The position numbers and the translations under genes are program-made. 64,000 nucleotides of DNA. Origin: Methylibium sp. Root1272. Lineage in GTDB: Bacteria; Pseudomonadota; Gammaproteobacteria; Burkholderiales; Burkholderiaceae_C. Below, one piece after another: positions 26,603-36,167 of the stretch. Each line of letters opens with the position of its first letter. The stretch's first letter is position 1. A model generated the notes under the pieces. The model searched no databases and had not been told where the DNA came from. It was given only the letters and a program-made list of their open reading frames with translations. The stretch is taken from contig NZ_LMDY01000019.1 in assembly GCF_001425905.1 (NCBI RefSeq), positions 62,001 to 126,000 on the forward strand. The letters run 5' to 3'.

Positions 26603-27532
26603 ATGCCAGTTGATGCACACGCACAAGGACTGCTGGACGCCCTCAAGGCACAGGGTCTCAAGTCGTTCGAACAGATGACCATCACCGAGGCGCGCGGGGC
26701 GATCGAGACGTTCGTGGGCCTGCAGGCTCCTCGCGAGGAGGTGAAGCAAGTCCACGACCTAACGGTGAAGGGGCCTGCTGGTGAGCTCCAGTACCGGGTC
26801 TTCGTTCCCGCTGCCCCGACTCCTATGCCCGTTATCGTGTACTTCCACGGAGGCGGTTGGGTCGGCGGGAGTCTCGCGGTGGTGGACGAGCCCTGCCGCG
26901 CGATCGCGAACCGTTGTGGCGCCGTGGTCATTGCTGCGAGCTACCGACTCTCACCGGAAGCCCGGTTCCCCGCGGCGACGGAAGACGCATACGCCGCAGT
27001 CCAATGGGCCAGCGCCAACGCCGCGACCTACGGCGGTGATGCGAACCGTCTGGGCGTCATGGGCGACAGCGCCGGCGCCAATCTCGCGGCGGTCGTGTCA
27101 ATGATGGCGCGTGATCGCAAGGGGCCGGCAATCAAGGCTCAGATCCTGACCTATCCCGTTATCCAGCGTGACGGCGACTTTGCGTCCCGCAAAGCCAACG
27201 GAGAGGGGTATCTGCTGACGTCGGCGGGCGTCGCTTGGTTCTGGAAGCAGTACCTGGCGAGCGATGCGGACGCGGTCAACCCGTACGCATCGCCCATCAT
27301 GGCCAAAGATCTGACCGGCCTGCCCCCCGCGCTGGTCTTGACAGCCGAATTCGATCCCGCCCGCGACGAAGGGGAGGCCTACGGCAAGGCGCTGGCTAAG
27401 GCGGGGGTTCCTGTGACGGTCCGCAGGTTCGACGGCCTGATCCACGGCGTCTTCTGGATGTCCGGCGCGGTTCCGCGTGGCGCCGAACTGCAGCAAGCAA
27501 TCGTGCAGTTCGTTTCCAAGCAGATTAACTAG
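26603..27532 (+). CDS. Alpha/beta hydrolase of the hormone-sensitive-lipase type
   Basis: A 309-residue esterase with the HSL oxyanion motif YFHGGGWVGGS (about residue 82), the nucleophile motif GDSAGANLA, an acidic residue in TAEFDPARDEGEAY and the histidine in LIHGVFWM. Preferred substrates in the family are short-chain esters; the actual one is unknown. The ATG at 26603 follows AAGGAG; a TTG two codons upstream is less likely. It starts 28 bases after the first hydrolase gene. Confidence 0.88.
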   Translation: MPVDAHAQGLLDALKAQGLKSFEQMTITEARGAIETFVGLQAPREEVKQVHDLTVKGPAGELQYRVFVPAAPTPMPVIVYFHGGGWVGGSLAVVDEPCRAIANRCGAVVIAASYRLSPEARFPAATEDAYAAVQWASANAATYGGDANRLGVMGDSAGANLAAVVSMMARDRKGPAIKAQILTYPVIQRDGDFASRKANGEGYLLTSAGVAWFWKQYLASDADAVNPYASPIMAKDLTGLPPALVLTAEFDPARDEGEAYGKALAKAGVPVTVRRFDGLIHGVFWMSGAVPRGAELQQAIVQFVSKQIN

Positions 27533-27556
27533 CCCACGCACCAACAGGCCTCCCCC

Positions 27557-27841
27557 ATGAACACCTATGCCGTTCTCTGGACCTACACCGCCGATGCCGA
27601 GCAAATCGCTCGCCACAGAGACAGTCACATGCAATACATCAAACGTCTGGCAGCGGAGGGAGCCATTGTTGAAGGGGGAGGCTGGCGTGACGGCTCGGGC
27701 GCATTGATCGTCTTCCGCGCCAGTGATCGCGAACAACTCAAGGGCTACCTGGATGCGGATCCATTCACGACCGAAGGCGTGATCGTCGCCACTCAAATCC
27801 ACGAATGGGCCGCAGCGATCGGGCCGATCGCCCGGATCTGA
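27557..27841 (+). CDS. YciI-family protein
   Basis: A 94-residue ferredoxin-like protein with the YciI/YCII pattern: AVLWTYTADAEQIARHRDSH near the start, the GGGWRDGSGALIVFRA core and DADPFTTEGV (the DPF motif is diagnostic) toward the C-terminus. YciI proteins bind or cleave small aromatic compounds in a few studied cases, such as chloromuconolactone dehalogenase. It is the third gene of the MocR-linked operon, 24 bases after the lipase gene. Confidence 0.88.
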   Translation: MNTYAVLWTYTADAEQIARHRDSHMQYIKRLAAEGAIVEGGGWRDGSGALIVFRASDREQLKGYLDADPFTTEGVIVATQIHEWAAAIGPIARI

Positions 27842-28140
27842 CCGGGCATGGATGCCCCACTTCCCAACGCGCCCCTGAGATCACCTCATGCAGAGCTTCT
27901 TTCAGCTCTCAGATCCGACTCTCCTTTGCGAGGAAGTCTGATTGATGGCGGCTGGGTCGGTTAGTAAGGACGCCGCTTGCAATGAGCGGATGTGCGCAGT
28001 TTCGCCTCGTTGGTGAGGTGTCGTGAATCAGGGGCGATGTCCAATCGCGGCGCTCACCAGAAGGCGCTTCGATGGTCAGGACAGCAGCCTACTGAGAATG
28101 GCCATCGGGCCTGCAGGCCGCGCCACGCGGGGCTCACGCG
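27842..28140. other. Gene-free stretch between the YciI gene and the tRNA-Ser terminator
   Basis: About 300 bases without a convincing gene, promoter or repeat. It contains a small hairpin-like CTTTCAGCTCTCAG region near 27910 but no U-run. I looked for a second copy of the tRNA-Ser 3' end here and at the left border near 24.1 kb and found none. Confidence 0.4.
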
Positions 28141-28168
28141 AAAAAAAGCCCGCGTCGTGCGCGGGCTT
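28141..28168 (-). terminator. Rho-independent terminator after tRNA-Ser
   Basis: On the minus strand an 8-bp GC-rich stem (AGCCCGCG with CGCGGGCT, loop CACGA) is followed by a run of T. It lies 9 bases beyond the CCA end of tRNA-Ser. Confidence 0.85.
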
Positions 28169-28176
28169 GGACTACC

Positions 28177-28270
28177 TGGCGGAGTCGGAGGGATTCGAAC
28201 CCTCGATGCAAGTTTTAGCTCACATACTCCCTTAGCAGGGGAGCACCTTCGGCCTCTCGGTCACGACTCC
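28177..28270 (-). tRNA. tRNA-Ser (anticodon GCT)
   Basis: The minus strand gives a 94-base class II tRNA starting GGAGTCGTGACCGAG and ending GACTCCGCCA with the CCA encoded. The anticodon loop reads CTGCTAA (anticodon GCT), flanked by the CCC/GGG part of the stem, and the long variable arm expected for serine tRNA is present. It is 13 bases downstream of the lysC stop and is probably cotranscribed or closely followed by the terminator at 28141. Confidence 0.96.
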
Positions 28271-28283
28271 AGCACGGGAACGA

Positions 28284-29564
28284 TTATGCCGCAGGCGAGG
28301 CGGCCGGCGCGTCGAGGTCGAAGGCCTTGTGCAGCGCGCGCACCGCGAGCTCCATGTACTTCTCGTCGATCACGACGCTGGTCTTGATCTCGGAGGTGGA
28401 GATCATCTGGATGTTGATGCCCTCCTCCGACAGCACGCGGAACATGCGGCTGGCCACGCCCACGTGACTGCGCATGCCGATGCCGACGATGCTGACCTTG
28501 CAGATCTTCGGGTCGCCCAGCACCTGCGCCGCGTTGATGACCGGCTGCACCGTGCCCTTCAGCAACTCCATCGTGCGCGCGTAGTCGTTGCGGTGAACGG
28601 TGAAGGAGAAGTCGGTCTTGCCGTCGTGCGAGACGTTCTGGATGATCACGTCGATGTCGATGTTGGCCTCGGCCACCGGGCCGAGGATCTGGAACGCGAT
28701 GCCGGGCTTGTCGGGCACGCCCATCACGGTGATCTTCGCCTCGTCGCGGTTGAAGGCGATGCCCGACACGACAGCTTGTTCCATGTTCTCGTCTTCCTCA
28801 AAGGTGATCAGGGTGCCGGACTTCGCTTCCTCGTCGAGCGGGATGTCCCAGGGCGTGAAGCTCGACAGCACGCGCAGCGGCACGCGGTACTTGCCGGCGA
28901 ACTCGACCGAGCGGATCTGCAGCACCTTGGAGCCCAGGCTGGCCATCTCCAGCATTTCCTCGAAGCTGATCGCCGACAGGCGCCGGGCCTCGGGCACGAC
29001 GCGCGGGTCGGTGGTGTAGACGCCGTCGACGTCGGTGTAGATCAGGCACTCGGCGGCCTTCATCGCCGCCGCCACCGCCACCGCCGACGTGTCCGAGCCG
29101 CCACGGCCCAGGGTCGTGATGTGGCCCTCGCCGTCGATGCCCTGGAAGCCGGTGATCACGACCACCTTGCCGGCGGCCAGGTCGGCTCTCACGCGCACGT
29201 CGTCGATGCTCTCGATGCGAGCCTTGGTGTAGGCGCTGTCAGTGCGCACAGGCACCTGCCAGCCGGTGTAGCTGACGGACTCCACACCCTCGGCCTGCAA
29301 GGCAATGGCCAGCAGGCCGACCGACACCTGCTCGCCGGTGGCGGCGATCATGTCGAGCTCACGCGCCAGCTGTGGCGTGTGCGATGCCGGCGAAAGTTCT
29401 TTCGCGAGGCCCAGCAGGCGGTTGGTCTCGCCGCTCATCGCCGAGGGCACGACCACCATCTGGTGGCCGGCGCGCGCCCATTTGGCGACGCGCTTGGCGA
29501 CGTTGCGGATGCGCTCGGTCGAGCCCATCGACGTGCCGCCGTATTTGTGAACGATCAGTGCCAT
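28284..29564 (-). CDS. lysC: Aspartate kinase
   Basis: Phosphorylates aspartate, the first step to lysine, threonine and methionine and to diaminopimelate. The 426-residue enzyme begins MALIVHKYGGTSMGS, the kinase motif of the single-domain type, and has TTLGRGGSDTSAVA and YTDVDGVYTTDPR. Two C-terminal ACT domains (GVPDKPGIAFQILGPVAEAN and GIGMRSHVGVASRMF) give feedback control by amino acids. The ATG at 29564 is chosen from the family N-terminus; the frame is open to 29621. Confidence 0.97.
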   Translation of the reverse strand: MALIVHKYGGTSMGSTERIRNVAKRVAKWARAGHQMVVVPSAMSGETNRLLGLAKELSPASHTPQLARELDMIAATGEQVSVGLLAIALQAEGVESVSYTGWQVPVRTDSAYTKARIESIDDVRVRADLAAGKVVVITGFQGIDGEGHITTLGRGGSDTSAVAVAAAMKAAECLIYTDVDGVYTTDPRVVPEARRLSAISFEEMLEMASLGSKVLQIRSVEFAGKYRVPLRVLSSFTPWDIPLDEEAKSGTLITFEEDENMEQAVVSGIAFNRDEAKITVMGVPDKPGIAFQILGPVAEANIDIDVIIQNVSHDGKTDFSFTVHRNDYARTMELLKGTVQPVINAAQVLGDPKICKVSIVGIGMRSHVGVASRMFRVLSEEGINIQMISTSEIKTSVVIDEKYMELAVRALHKAFDLDAPAASPAA

Positions 29565-29665
29565 GAGAAAAGCCGCGGCGGGAAAGTCGGTTGGGCGGAG
29601 TGCCCGGCGCCGCGAGCCCAATATTTTAGCCGGCCGGCGCGGCGCCCCCGCTCAACGCGGACCTC

Positions 29666-31018
29666 TCAGTCCGGCGGCAGCGGCTCCCAGCGCAGCGCCA
29701 GCTGCGGCTCGCCGGGCGCCGCCAGCACTCGGGCGTCGATGCCCAGGCCGGGCACGAACAGCAATCGTCCATTGCCCCCATACAGCAGCGGGCCGCCACG
29801 CGCCCAGGCCGGTACGGCGGCCGCCTGGTACTGCTTCTTGAGGCTGCGCGCCGGTCGGCCGGCGGCGCCTTGGAACTGTTCGCCGCCTCGGCGCGGCTGC
29901 AGGCTCAGCGCCGCCAGCAGCGCCGTCGGCACACCGCCGGCGCGCACCTGCTCGGCCACCAGCACGCCGCCCCAACCGGGCAAGCGGTAGCGGCCGCCGC
30001 GGCGCAGCACGAGCGTGCTCTCGCGCTCCACGGGATCCGCTGGAGAGGACGGCGCGGCCACGAAACGCAGTTCGCCCCGGTAACGCCGCAGCTCGCCACC
30101 CTTCACCGGCCAGCGGGCCGGCGCGCCGGCGGGTAGTTCGGCCATCAACCGCTCCAGCTCGGCCGCGGTCACCGCCCCGGCGCCGGCCTGCCTCAGCCAC
30201 AGCCGGAGCACTTGCACCGCGCGGTGCGGCCCCAGCCGCTGCCAGGCCGCGAGACTGAGTACGCCGCCATCGGCGCAGCCCGCCAGGTCCAGCGCCGCCA
30301 GATCGGCCACGCAGGCCGCGGCTTGCTGTGCCCAGCGCGCGGCGTCGGCCAGCGTGCCCTCGGCCTGGGGAAACGCCGCCTGCAGCGCCGGCCAGACCTG
30401 CAGCCGCAGGCGGTTGCGCGCGAAGCGCGGGTCGTCGTTGCTGTCGTCGTCGATGTGGCGCAGCCGGTGCCGGCGCACATAGGCCTGGACCGCGACGCGC
30501 GAGTGGCCAAGCCAGGGTCGGGCCCAGGTGATGCCGTCGCGTTCGATCGAGGCCGGCATGCCGGCCAGCCCGGCCACGCCGGCGCCGCGCAGCGCCTGCA
30601 GCAGCAGGGTCTCGGCCTGGTCGCGCTGGTGATGGGCCAGCAGCACGAGCGCCACGCCCTGCTCGACGGCCAGCGTGCGCAGCGCCGCGTAGCGGGCCGT
30701 GCGCGCGACGGCCTCGAGGCTGTCGCCCGGCCGGCAGGCGAGCTGCACGCGCACCGAGTGGAAGGCGACGGGCAGTCCGCGCCGCGCCCAGCGACGGCAC
30801 TGCGCTTCGCAGTGCGCGAGCCAGGCGTCGGCATGGGCGCTCAGGCCGTGGTGCACGTGCAGCGCATGGACCGCAAGGCCGGTCTCGCGGGCCGCGACCA
30901 GCGTGGCGTGCAGCAGCGCGGTGGAGTCGCGCCCGCCGCTGTAGGCGACGGCCAGGCCGCGGGGCGGCTCAGCGCTCCTTGGTGTCGTTGTAGCGGCCGT
31001 AGCTCTTGAGCCGCTCAT
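29666..31018 (-). CDS. tilS: tRNA(Ile)-lysidine synthetase
   Basis: Modifies C34 of the CAU-anticodon tRNA-Ile to lysidine, which is essential for AUA reading. The PP-loop is in [13 protein letters not shown] and [17 protein letters not shown] follows; [17 protein letters not shown] is the next conserved region. The protein is 450 residues with an Ala/Arg-rich C-terminus. The ATG at 31018 makes the gene overlap accA by 50 bases, and no other ATG or GTG lies before the PP-loop. The accA-tilS-lysC order is compact. Confidence 0.93.
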   Translation of the reverse strand: MSGSRATAATTTPRSAEPPRGLAVAYSGGRDSTALLHATLVAARETGLAVHALHVHHGLSAHADAWLAHCEAQCRRWARRGLPVAFHSVRVQLACRPGDSLEAVARTARYAALRTLAVEQGVALVLLAHHQRDQAETLLLQALRGAGVAGLAGMPASIERDGITWARPWLGHSRVAVQAYVRRHRLRHIDDDSNDDPRFARNRLRLQVWPALQAAFPQAEGTLADAARWAQQAAACVADLAALDLAGCADGGVLSLAAWQRLGPHRAVQVLRLWLRQAGAGAVTAAELERLMAELPAGAPARWPVKGGELRRYRGELRFVAAPSSPADPVERESTLVLRRGGRYRLPGWGGVLVAEQVRAGGVPTALLAALSLQPRRGGEQFQGAAGRPARSLKKQYQAAAVPAWARGGPLLYGGNGRLLFVPGLGIDARVLAAPGEPQLALRWEPLPPD

Positions 31019-31940
31019 AGCGCTGGTTCAGCAGCTCGCGGGGCTTCAGGTCGGCGACCTGGCGCAGCGCGTCGTTGAGCGCACGCTTAAGGTAGACCGC
31101 CATCTGTGCCGGGTCGCGGTGGGCGCCGCCGACCGGCTCGTTGACGATCTTGTCGATCAGGCCCAGCGCCTTGAGCCGGTGGGCAGTGATGCCCATCGCC
31201 TCGGCGGCGTCGGCCGCGCGCTCGGCGGTCTTCCAGAGGATGGAGGCGCAGCCTTCCGGCGAGATCACCGAGTAGACCGAATACTGCAGCATCAGCACCT
31301 GGTCACCCACGCCGATGGCGAGCGCACCGCCGGAGCCGCCCTCACCGATGATGGTGGTGATGATCGGCACCTCGAGCTGCGCCATCGCGAAGATGTTGTG
31401 GCCGATGGCCTCGGACTGGCCGCGCTCCTCGGCGCCGATGCCGGGGTAGGCGCCCGGCGTGTCGACGAAGGTGAACACCGGCAGGCCGAACTTCTGCGCC
31501 AGCGTCATCAGGCGCAGCGCCTTGCGGTAGCCCTCGGGCCGGCTCATGCCGAAGTTGCGCAGCGCGCGCTCCTTGGTGTCACGCCCCTTCTGGTGGCCCA
31601 GCAACATGCAGGCCTGGCCGTTGAAGCGCGCCAGGCCGCCGACGATGCTCTGGTCGTCGGCAAAGGCACGGTCGCCGTGCAGTTCCTGGAAGTCGGTGAA
31701 CACGTGGTTCACGTAGTCGAGCGTGTACGGCCGCTGCGGGTGGCGCGCGATCTGCGTCACCTGCCAGGGCGTCAGGCTCGAGTAGATGTCCTTGGTGAGC
31801 TGCAGGCTCTTCTTGGACAGGCGGTCGATCTCCTCGGAGATGTCGACCGCCGACTCGCTCTGCACGTAACGCAGCTCGTCGATCTTGGTTTCGAGGTCGG
31901 CGATCGGCTGCTCGAACTCGAGGAAATGTTTCTTGCTCAT
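30969..31940 (-). CDS. accA: Acetyl-CoA carboxylase carboxyltransferase, alpha subunit
   Basis: Transfers the carboxyl group from biotin to acetyl-CoA, giving malonyl-CoA for fatty acid synthesis, together with AccD. The 323-residue protein starts [20 protein letters not shown] and has the CoA/biotin-binding signature [20 protein letters not shown] and [15 protein letters not shown]. It precedes tilS. Confidence 0.97.
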   Translation of the reverse strand: MSKKHFLEFEQPIADLETKIDELRYVQSESAVDISEEIDRLSKKSLQLTKDIYSSLTPWQVTQIARHPQRPYTLDYVNHVFTDFQELHGDRAFADDQSIVGGLARFNGQACMLLGHQKGRDTKERALRNFGMSRPEGYRKALRLMTLAQKFGLPVFTFVDTPGAYPGIGAEERGQSEAIGHNIFAMAQLEVPIITTIIGEGGSGGALAIGVGDQVLMLQYSVYSVISPEGCASILWKTAERAADAAEAMGITAHRLKALGLIDKIVNEPVGGAHRDPAQMAVYLKRALNDALRQVADLKPRELLNQRYERLKSYGRYNDTKER

Positions 31941-31997
31941 CCCAAACGATCCTTTCTCGGGAAAGGTGGATGCATTGTCGCGGAATTCGCGGCCGCC

Positions 31998-32651
31998 TCA
32001 GTACGCCACGCGCGGGTCCAGGCTGCGCCACAGGTACCAGGTGGCCACCGAACGGTACGGCGCCCACGCGTCGCCCACTTCACGGGCCTCGTTGCGCGAC
32101 ACCGGCTCACCGCTGAAGTAATGCAGGCTGATGCCCTTGAGCAGGCCGAGGTCGTCGAGCGGCAGCACGTTGGGGCGCATCAGGTGGAAGATCAGGAACA
32201 TCTCGGCCGTCCAGCGGCCAATGCCGCGAATGGCGACCAGTTCGTCGATGATGGACTCGTCGTCCATCGAGGTCCAGTTGCGCACGTGCACCGTGCCGCC
32301 ATCGAAGTGCCCGGCCAGATCCCGCAGGTACTCGATCTTGCGCGCCGACAGGCCGGCCCCGCGCAGCGCGACGCCGTCGGCGGCCAGCACGCCTGCCGGC
32401 CGCACATGCACCGCGGAGCCCCCCTCGAACAGCGCCGCGAAGCGCTCCCACACCGCCTGCGCCGCAGGCACCGAGATCTGCTGGCCGACGATGGAGCGTG
32501 CCAGCGTGGTGAAGGCATCGCCGCGGCTTTCCAGACGGGCCTCGCCGAGCTTGGGAATCAGCTTGCGCATCACGCGATCGCGCTTGGCGAGGTGCTTGCA
32601 CGCCTCGTCCCAGTAATCGGGCGTGACGAAGCCGGGGCCGCGGGGCGACAT
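31998..32651 (-). CDS. DNA-3-methyladenine glycosylase II-type
   Basis: Removes alkylated bases from DNA. It is 217 residues with an HhH-GPD fold: helix-hairpin-helix in IRGIGRWTAEMFLIF and the catalytic aspartate in NVLPLDDLGLLKG. QQISVPAAQAVWERF is typical of the short AlkA/Mpg II branch, which lacks the N-terminal AlkA domain. It is in a row with cysS (31 bases) and accA. Confidence 0.9.
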   Translation of the reverse strand: MSPRGPGFVTPDYWDEACKHLAKRDRVMRKLIPKLGEARLESRGDAFTTLARSIVGQQISVPAAQAVWERFAALFEGGSAVHVRPAGVLAADGVALRGAGLSARKIEYLRDLAGHFDGGTVHVRNWTSMDDESIIDELVAIRGIGRWTAEMFLIFHLMRPNVLPLDDLGLLKGISLHYFSGEPVSRNEAREVGDAWAPYRSVATWYLWRSLDPRVAY

Positions 32652-32682
32652 GGTGCGCGAGGCTCGTTGATCGGGTGAAGGC

Positions 32683-34068
32683 TCAGGCCTTGACCCAGGT
32701 GGTTCCGGCGGGCGTGTCCTTGAGGACGATGCCCTGCGCCGCCAAGGCGTCGCGGATGCGGTCGGACTCGGCGAAGTCGCGTGCGGCCTTGGCCGCCGCC
32801 CGCGCCGCGATCTGGGCCTCGATGTGGCCGGTGTCGACGCCGCTGCCGCCCTGCAGGTACTGAGCGGCTTCCTGCTGCAGCAGGCCCAGCGTGCCGGCCA
32901 GCGAACGCAGCAGGCCGGCGCTGTGCGCCGAGCGGCTGCGGTTCACCTCGCCGGCCAGGTCGAACAGCACCGACACGGCGATCGGCGTGTTGAAGTCGTC
33001 GTCCATCGCCGCCTTGAAGCGCGCGGCATGCGGGTCGGTCCAGTCGATCTCTGTCGGCGCGGCCGCCGTGCCCTGCAGCGCGGTGTAGAGCCGGCGCAGG
33101 CCGCCGCGGGCATCGTCGAGCCCGGCATCGCTGAAGTTGAACGGGCTGCGGTAGTGCACCCGCAGCATGAAGAAGCGGATCGTCTCGCCGTCGTAGCTCT
33201 TGAGCACGTCGCGGATGGTGAAGAAGTTGCCCAGCGACTTGGACATCTTCTCGTTGTCGACGTTGAGGAAGCCGTTGTGCATCCAGACGTTGACGAAGCT
33301 GCGGCCGCTGCCCAGGTGGAAGGCGCCGTCGCTCTGGGCGATCTCGTTCTCGTGGTGCGGGAACTGCAGGTCCATGCCGCCGCCGTGGATGTCGAAGCGC
33401 TCGCCGAGCAGCGCATGCGCCATCGCCGAGCACTCGATGTGCCAGCCCGGCCGGCCGGCACCGAACGGCGCGTCGTACTTCGCGTCGGCCGGCTCTTCGG
33501 GCTTGGCCGACTTCCACAGCACGAAGTCCAGCGGGTCGTCCTTGCCCTCGAGCACCGCCACGCGCTCGCCGGCGCGCAGCGCATCGATCGACTTGCCCGA
33601 CAGCCGACCGTAGCCGGGGAACTTGCGCACCGAATAGTTCACGTCGCCGCCCGGCACTCGGTAGGCGAGCCCGTTGCGCTCCAGCATCTCGATCAGGCCG
33701 ACCATCGCGCCGACGTACTCGGTCGCGCGCGGCTCGTGCGTCGGCGGCTCGATGCCGAGCGCACCGATGTCCTGGTGCATCGCCGCGGTCATCTCGTCGG
33801 TCAGCTGGCGGATCGGGATGCCGCGCTCGAGCGCGCGCCTGATGATCTTGTCGTCGATGTCGGTGATGTTGCGCACGTAGGTGACGCGCAGCCCGGAGAC
33901 CCGCAACCAGCGCTGCACCACGTCGAACGCCATCATCATGCGCGCATGTCCGACGTGGCAGAGGTCGTAGATCGTCATGCCGCACACGTACATGCGCACG
34001 TGGCCGGGTTCGATCGGCGAGAACGCCTCGGTCGAGCGAGTGAGGGTGTTGTGGATGCGCAGGCTCAT
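32683..34068 (-). CDS. cysS: Cysteinyl-tRNA synthetase
   Basis: Charges tRNA-Cys. At 461 residues it has full length. The class I HIGH motif appears as CHVGHARMM and KMSKS is present in [13 protein letters not shown]; the zinc ligands include [13 protein letters not shown] and HIECSAMAH. The ATG at 34068 begins [16 protein letters not shown]; an upstream in-frame ATG at 34107 is not supported by the family. Confidence 0.97.
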   Translation of the reverse strand: MSLRIHNTLTRSTEAFSPIEPGHVRMYVCGMTIYDLCHVGHARMMMAFDVVQRWLRVSGLRVTYVRNITDIDDKIIRRALERGIPIRQLTDEMTAAMHQDIGALGIEPPTHEPRATEYVGAMVGLIEMLERNGLAYRVPGGDVNYSVRKFPGYGRLSGKSIDALRAGERVAVLEGKDDPLDFVLWKSAKPEEPADAKYDAPFGAGRPGWHIECSAMAHALLGERFDIHGGGMDLQFPHHENEIAQSDGAFHLGSGRSFVNVWMHNGFLNVDNEKMSKSLGNFFTIRDVLKSYDGETIRFFMLRVHYRSPFNFSDAGLDDARGGLRRLYTALQGTAAAPTEIDWTDPHAARFKAAMDDDFNTPIAVSVLFDLAGEVNRSRSAHSAGLLRSLAGTLGLLQQEAAQYLQGGSGVDTGHIEAQIAARAAAKAARDFAESDRIRDALAAQGIVLKDTPAGTTWVKA

Positions 34069-34229
34069 CGGGACGGATCGATCGGGTCTGTCACGGACAG
34101 GCCTCAAGCCGACGATCGAAGCGCCGCAGTATAGCGATCACCCCCCTGTCCGCGACGGGGCTTCCGATCGGTGGAGAATACGGCCCGGAGCGGGTGGCGA
34201 ACCCGCCTTTTGCATTCAGGAGACCCCCG

Positions 34230-34796
34230 ATGATTTCCAGAACCTGGGCCGCCTTGGCGCTGGCTGCTGTCGTGATCGCCGCGCCGCTGTCCGCGACGGC
34301 ACAGAAGGTGCGGTTCGCCACGAGCGAAGGCGACATCGTGCTGCAGCTCGACCCCGCCAAGGCCCCGAAGACCGTCGACAACTTCGTCGCCTACGTGAAG
34401 GGCGGTCACTACGACGGCACGATCTTCCACCGCGTGATCGACGGCTTCATGATCCAGGGCGGCGGCTTCGACAAGGACATGAAGGAGAAGAAGACCGGGG
34501 CGCCGATCGCACTCGAGAACCGCAGCGGCCTGCGCAACGAGCGCGGCAGCATCGCGATGGCGCGCACGATGGACCCGAACTCCGCCACCGCGCAGTTCTT
34601 CGTCAACCTGTCCAACAACGCATTCCTCGACCCGGCGAACTCGCGCGACGGCAATGGCTACGCGGTGTTCGGCAAGGTTGTCGAGGGCATGGACGTGGTC
34701 GACCGCATCAAGGGCGTGCCCACCACCACCAAGGGCCCCCACCAGAACGTGCCGGCGACGCCGGTGCTCATCAAGAAAGCCACGCTGGAGCCATGA
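34230..34796 (+). CDS. ppiA: Periplasmic peptidyl-prolyl cis-trans isomerase (cyclophilin)
   Basis: A 188-residue cyclophilin with an N-terminal signal peptide ([20 protein letters not shown] then SATAQ), so it is a periplasmic folding helper. The active-site pattern is [14 protein letters not shown] and [13 protein letters not shown]-like (here [16 protein letters not shown]). The ATG at 34230 follows CAGGAGA. It is followed by its cytosolic paralogue with a single base between the genes. Confidence 0.93.
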   Translation: MISRTWAALALAAVVIAAPLSATAQKVRFATSEGDIVLQLDPAKAPKTVDNFVAYVKGGHYDGTIFHRVIDGFMIQGGGFDKDMKEKKTGAPIALENRSGLRNERGSIAMARTMDPNSATAQFFVNLSNNAFLDPANSRDGNGYAVFGKVVEGMDVVDRIKGVPTTTKGPHQNVPATPVLIKKATLEP

Positions 34797-34797
34797 C

Positions 34798-35301
34798 ATG
34801 ACCAAGACCATCGAACTGCACACCAACCATGGCGTGATCCGCGCCGAGCTCGACGACGCCAAGGCCCCTGCCACCGTCGCCAACTTCCTGAGCTACGTGA
34901 AGGCCGGCCACTACGACGGCACGGTGTTCCACCGCGTCATCAAGGGCTTCATGGTCCAGGGCGGCGGCTTCGAGCCGGGCCTGAAGCAGAAGCCCACCCA
35001 GGCCCCGATCGCCAACGAGGCGAACAACGGGCTGAAGAACGACAAGTACACGCTGGCGATGGCGCGCACCAATGCGCCGCACTCCGCGTCGTCGCAGTTT
35101 TTCATCAACGCCACCGACAACGACTTCCTCAACTTCAAGTCGGAAAGCCCGCAGGGCTGGGGCTATGCGGTGTTCGGCAAGGTGGTGGCCGGTACCGAGG
35201 TGGTCGATGCGATCGAACGCGTGAAGACCGGCCGCCAGGGTGGCTACGACGACGTGCCGCTCGAGGACGTGGTGATCACGCGCGCGAACGAAGTCGCCTG
35301 A
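34798..35301 (+). CDS. ppiB: Cytosolic peptidyl-prolyl cis-trans isomerase (cyclophilin B)
   Basis: A 167-residue cyclophilin without a signal peptide, with [20 protein letters not shown] and [18 protein letters not shown] as active-site segments. It is closely related to the preceding gene and probably arose by tandem duplication in the lineage; the cytosolic and periplasmic forms are a usual pair. Confidence 0.95.
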   Translation: MTKTIELHTNHGVIRAELDDAKAPATVANFLSYVKAGHYDGTVFHRVIKGFMVQGGGFEPGLKQKPTQAPIANEANNGLKNDKYTLAMARTNAPHSASSQFFINATDNDFLNFKSESPQGWGYAVFGKVVAGTEVVDAIERVKTGRQGGYDDVPLEDVVITRANEVA

Positions 35302-35315
35302 GGCGCACGGAGCCG

Positions 35316-36167
35316 ATGACCGTGTCGCCGGCCGCAACGCCCCGGGGCGCCGGCGCGTCGCCATCGCTGCCACAGTTCTGGGAGTTCGAGGCGCCCGCCG
35401 ACTGGCGGGCGATCGACTTCATCTCCGACCTGCACCTGCAGGCGAGCCATCCGCGCACCTTCGAGGCGTTCTCGCAGCACCTGCTCCACACAGCCGCCGA
35501 TGCGGTGTTCATCCTCGGCGACCTGTTCGAGGTGTGGATCGGCGACGACGCGCGGCACGAAGGCTTCGAGCAACAGGTCGTCGAGGTGCTGAAGGAGGCG
35601 GCCGCGCGGCGCAGCGTGTCCTTCATGGCCGGCAACCGCGATTTCCTGGTCGGTGCCGAATTGCTGAAGGAGTGCGGCGTGACGGCCTTGCCCGACCCGA
35701 CGGTGCTGCGGGCCTTCGGCGAGCGGGTGTTGCTGACCCACGGCGATGCGCTGTGCCTGGAAGACGTGGAGTACCAGCGCTTCCGCGCGGTCGTGCGCAC
35801 CGAACAGGCCCGTGAGGACTTCCTGGCGCGGCCGCTGGCCGAGCGCCGTGCGCTGGCCGCCCAGATCCGCGCGGTCAGCATGCAGCAACAGCAGCGCGAC
35901 GGCCGGCCGGAGACCTGGGCCGACCTCGACACCGGCGCCACCGTGCAATGGATGCACGAAGCCGGCACGCCGCTGCTGGTGCACGGCCACACCCATCGTC
36001 CGGCCACGCAGGAACTGGCCCCCGGCTTCACCCGCCACGTGCTGACCGACTGGGAGCTCGACGAGGCCCCCGCGCGGGCGGCTCGCGCCGGCGTGCTGCG
36101 CCTGAGCACCCGCGGCCTGCAGCGGCTGGCCCCCGCCGCTCCTCCGGCCGCGCACGCCGCGCCGTGA
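35316..36167 (+). CDS. lpxH: UDP-2,3-diacylglucosamine diphosphatase
   Basis: Hydrolyses UDP-2,3-diacylglucosamine to lipid X in lipid A synthesis at the inner membrane surface. The metallophosphoesterase motifs are DLHLQA, GDLFEVWIGDD, GNRDF, and HGHTHRP. It is 283 residues with an N-terminal stretch of about 25 residues (rich in Ala/Pro) before the domain, so the true start may be further in. Overlaps mtfA by four bases. Confidence 0.94.
   Translation: MTVSPAATPRGAGASPSLPQFWEFEAPADWRAIDFISDLHLQASHPRTFEAFSQHLLHTAADAVFILGDLFEVWIGDDARHEGFEQQVVEVLKEAAARRSVSFMAGNRDFLVGAELLKECGVTALPDPTVLRAFGERVLLTHGDALCLEDVEYQRFRAVVRTEQAREDFLARPLAERRALAAQIRAVSMQQQQRDGRPETWADLDTGATVQWMHEAGTPLLVHGHTHRPATQELAPGFTRHVLTDWELDEAPARAARAGVLRLSTRGLQRLAPAAPPAAHAAP

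Noticed and set aside
28177-28270. tRNA-Ser as attachment site of an integrated element
   Set aside because: No integrase and no direct repeat of the tRNA 3' end at the other border within the window.
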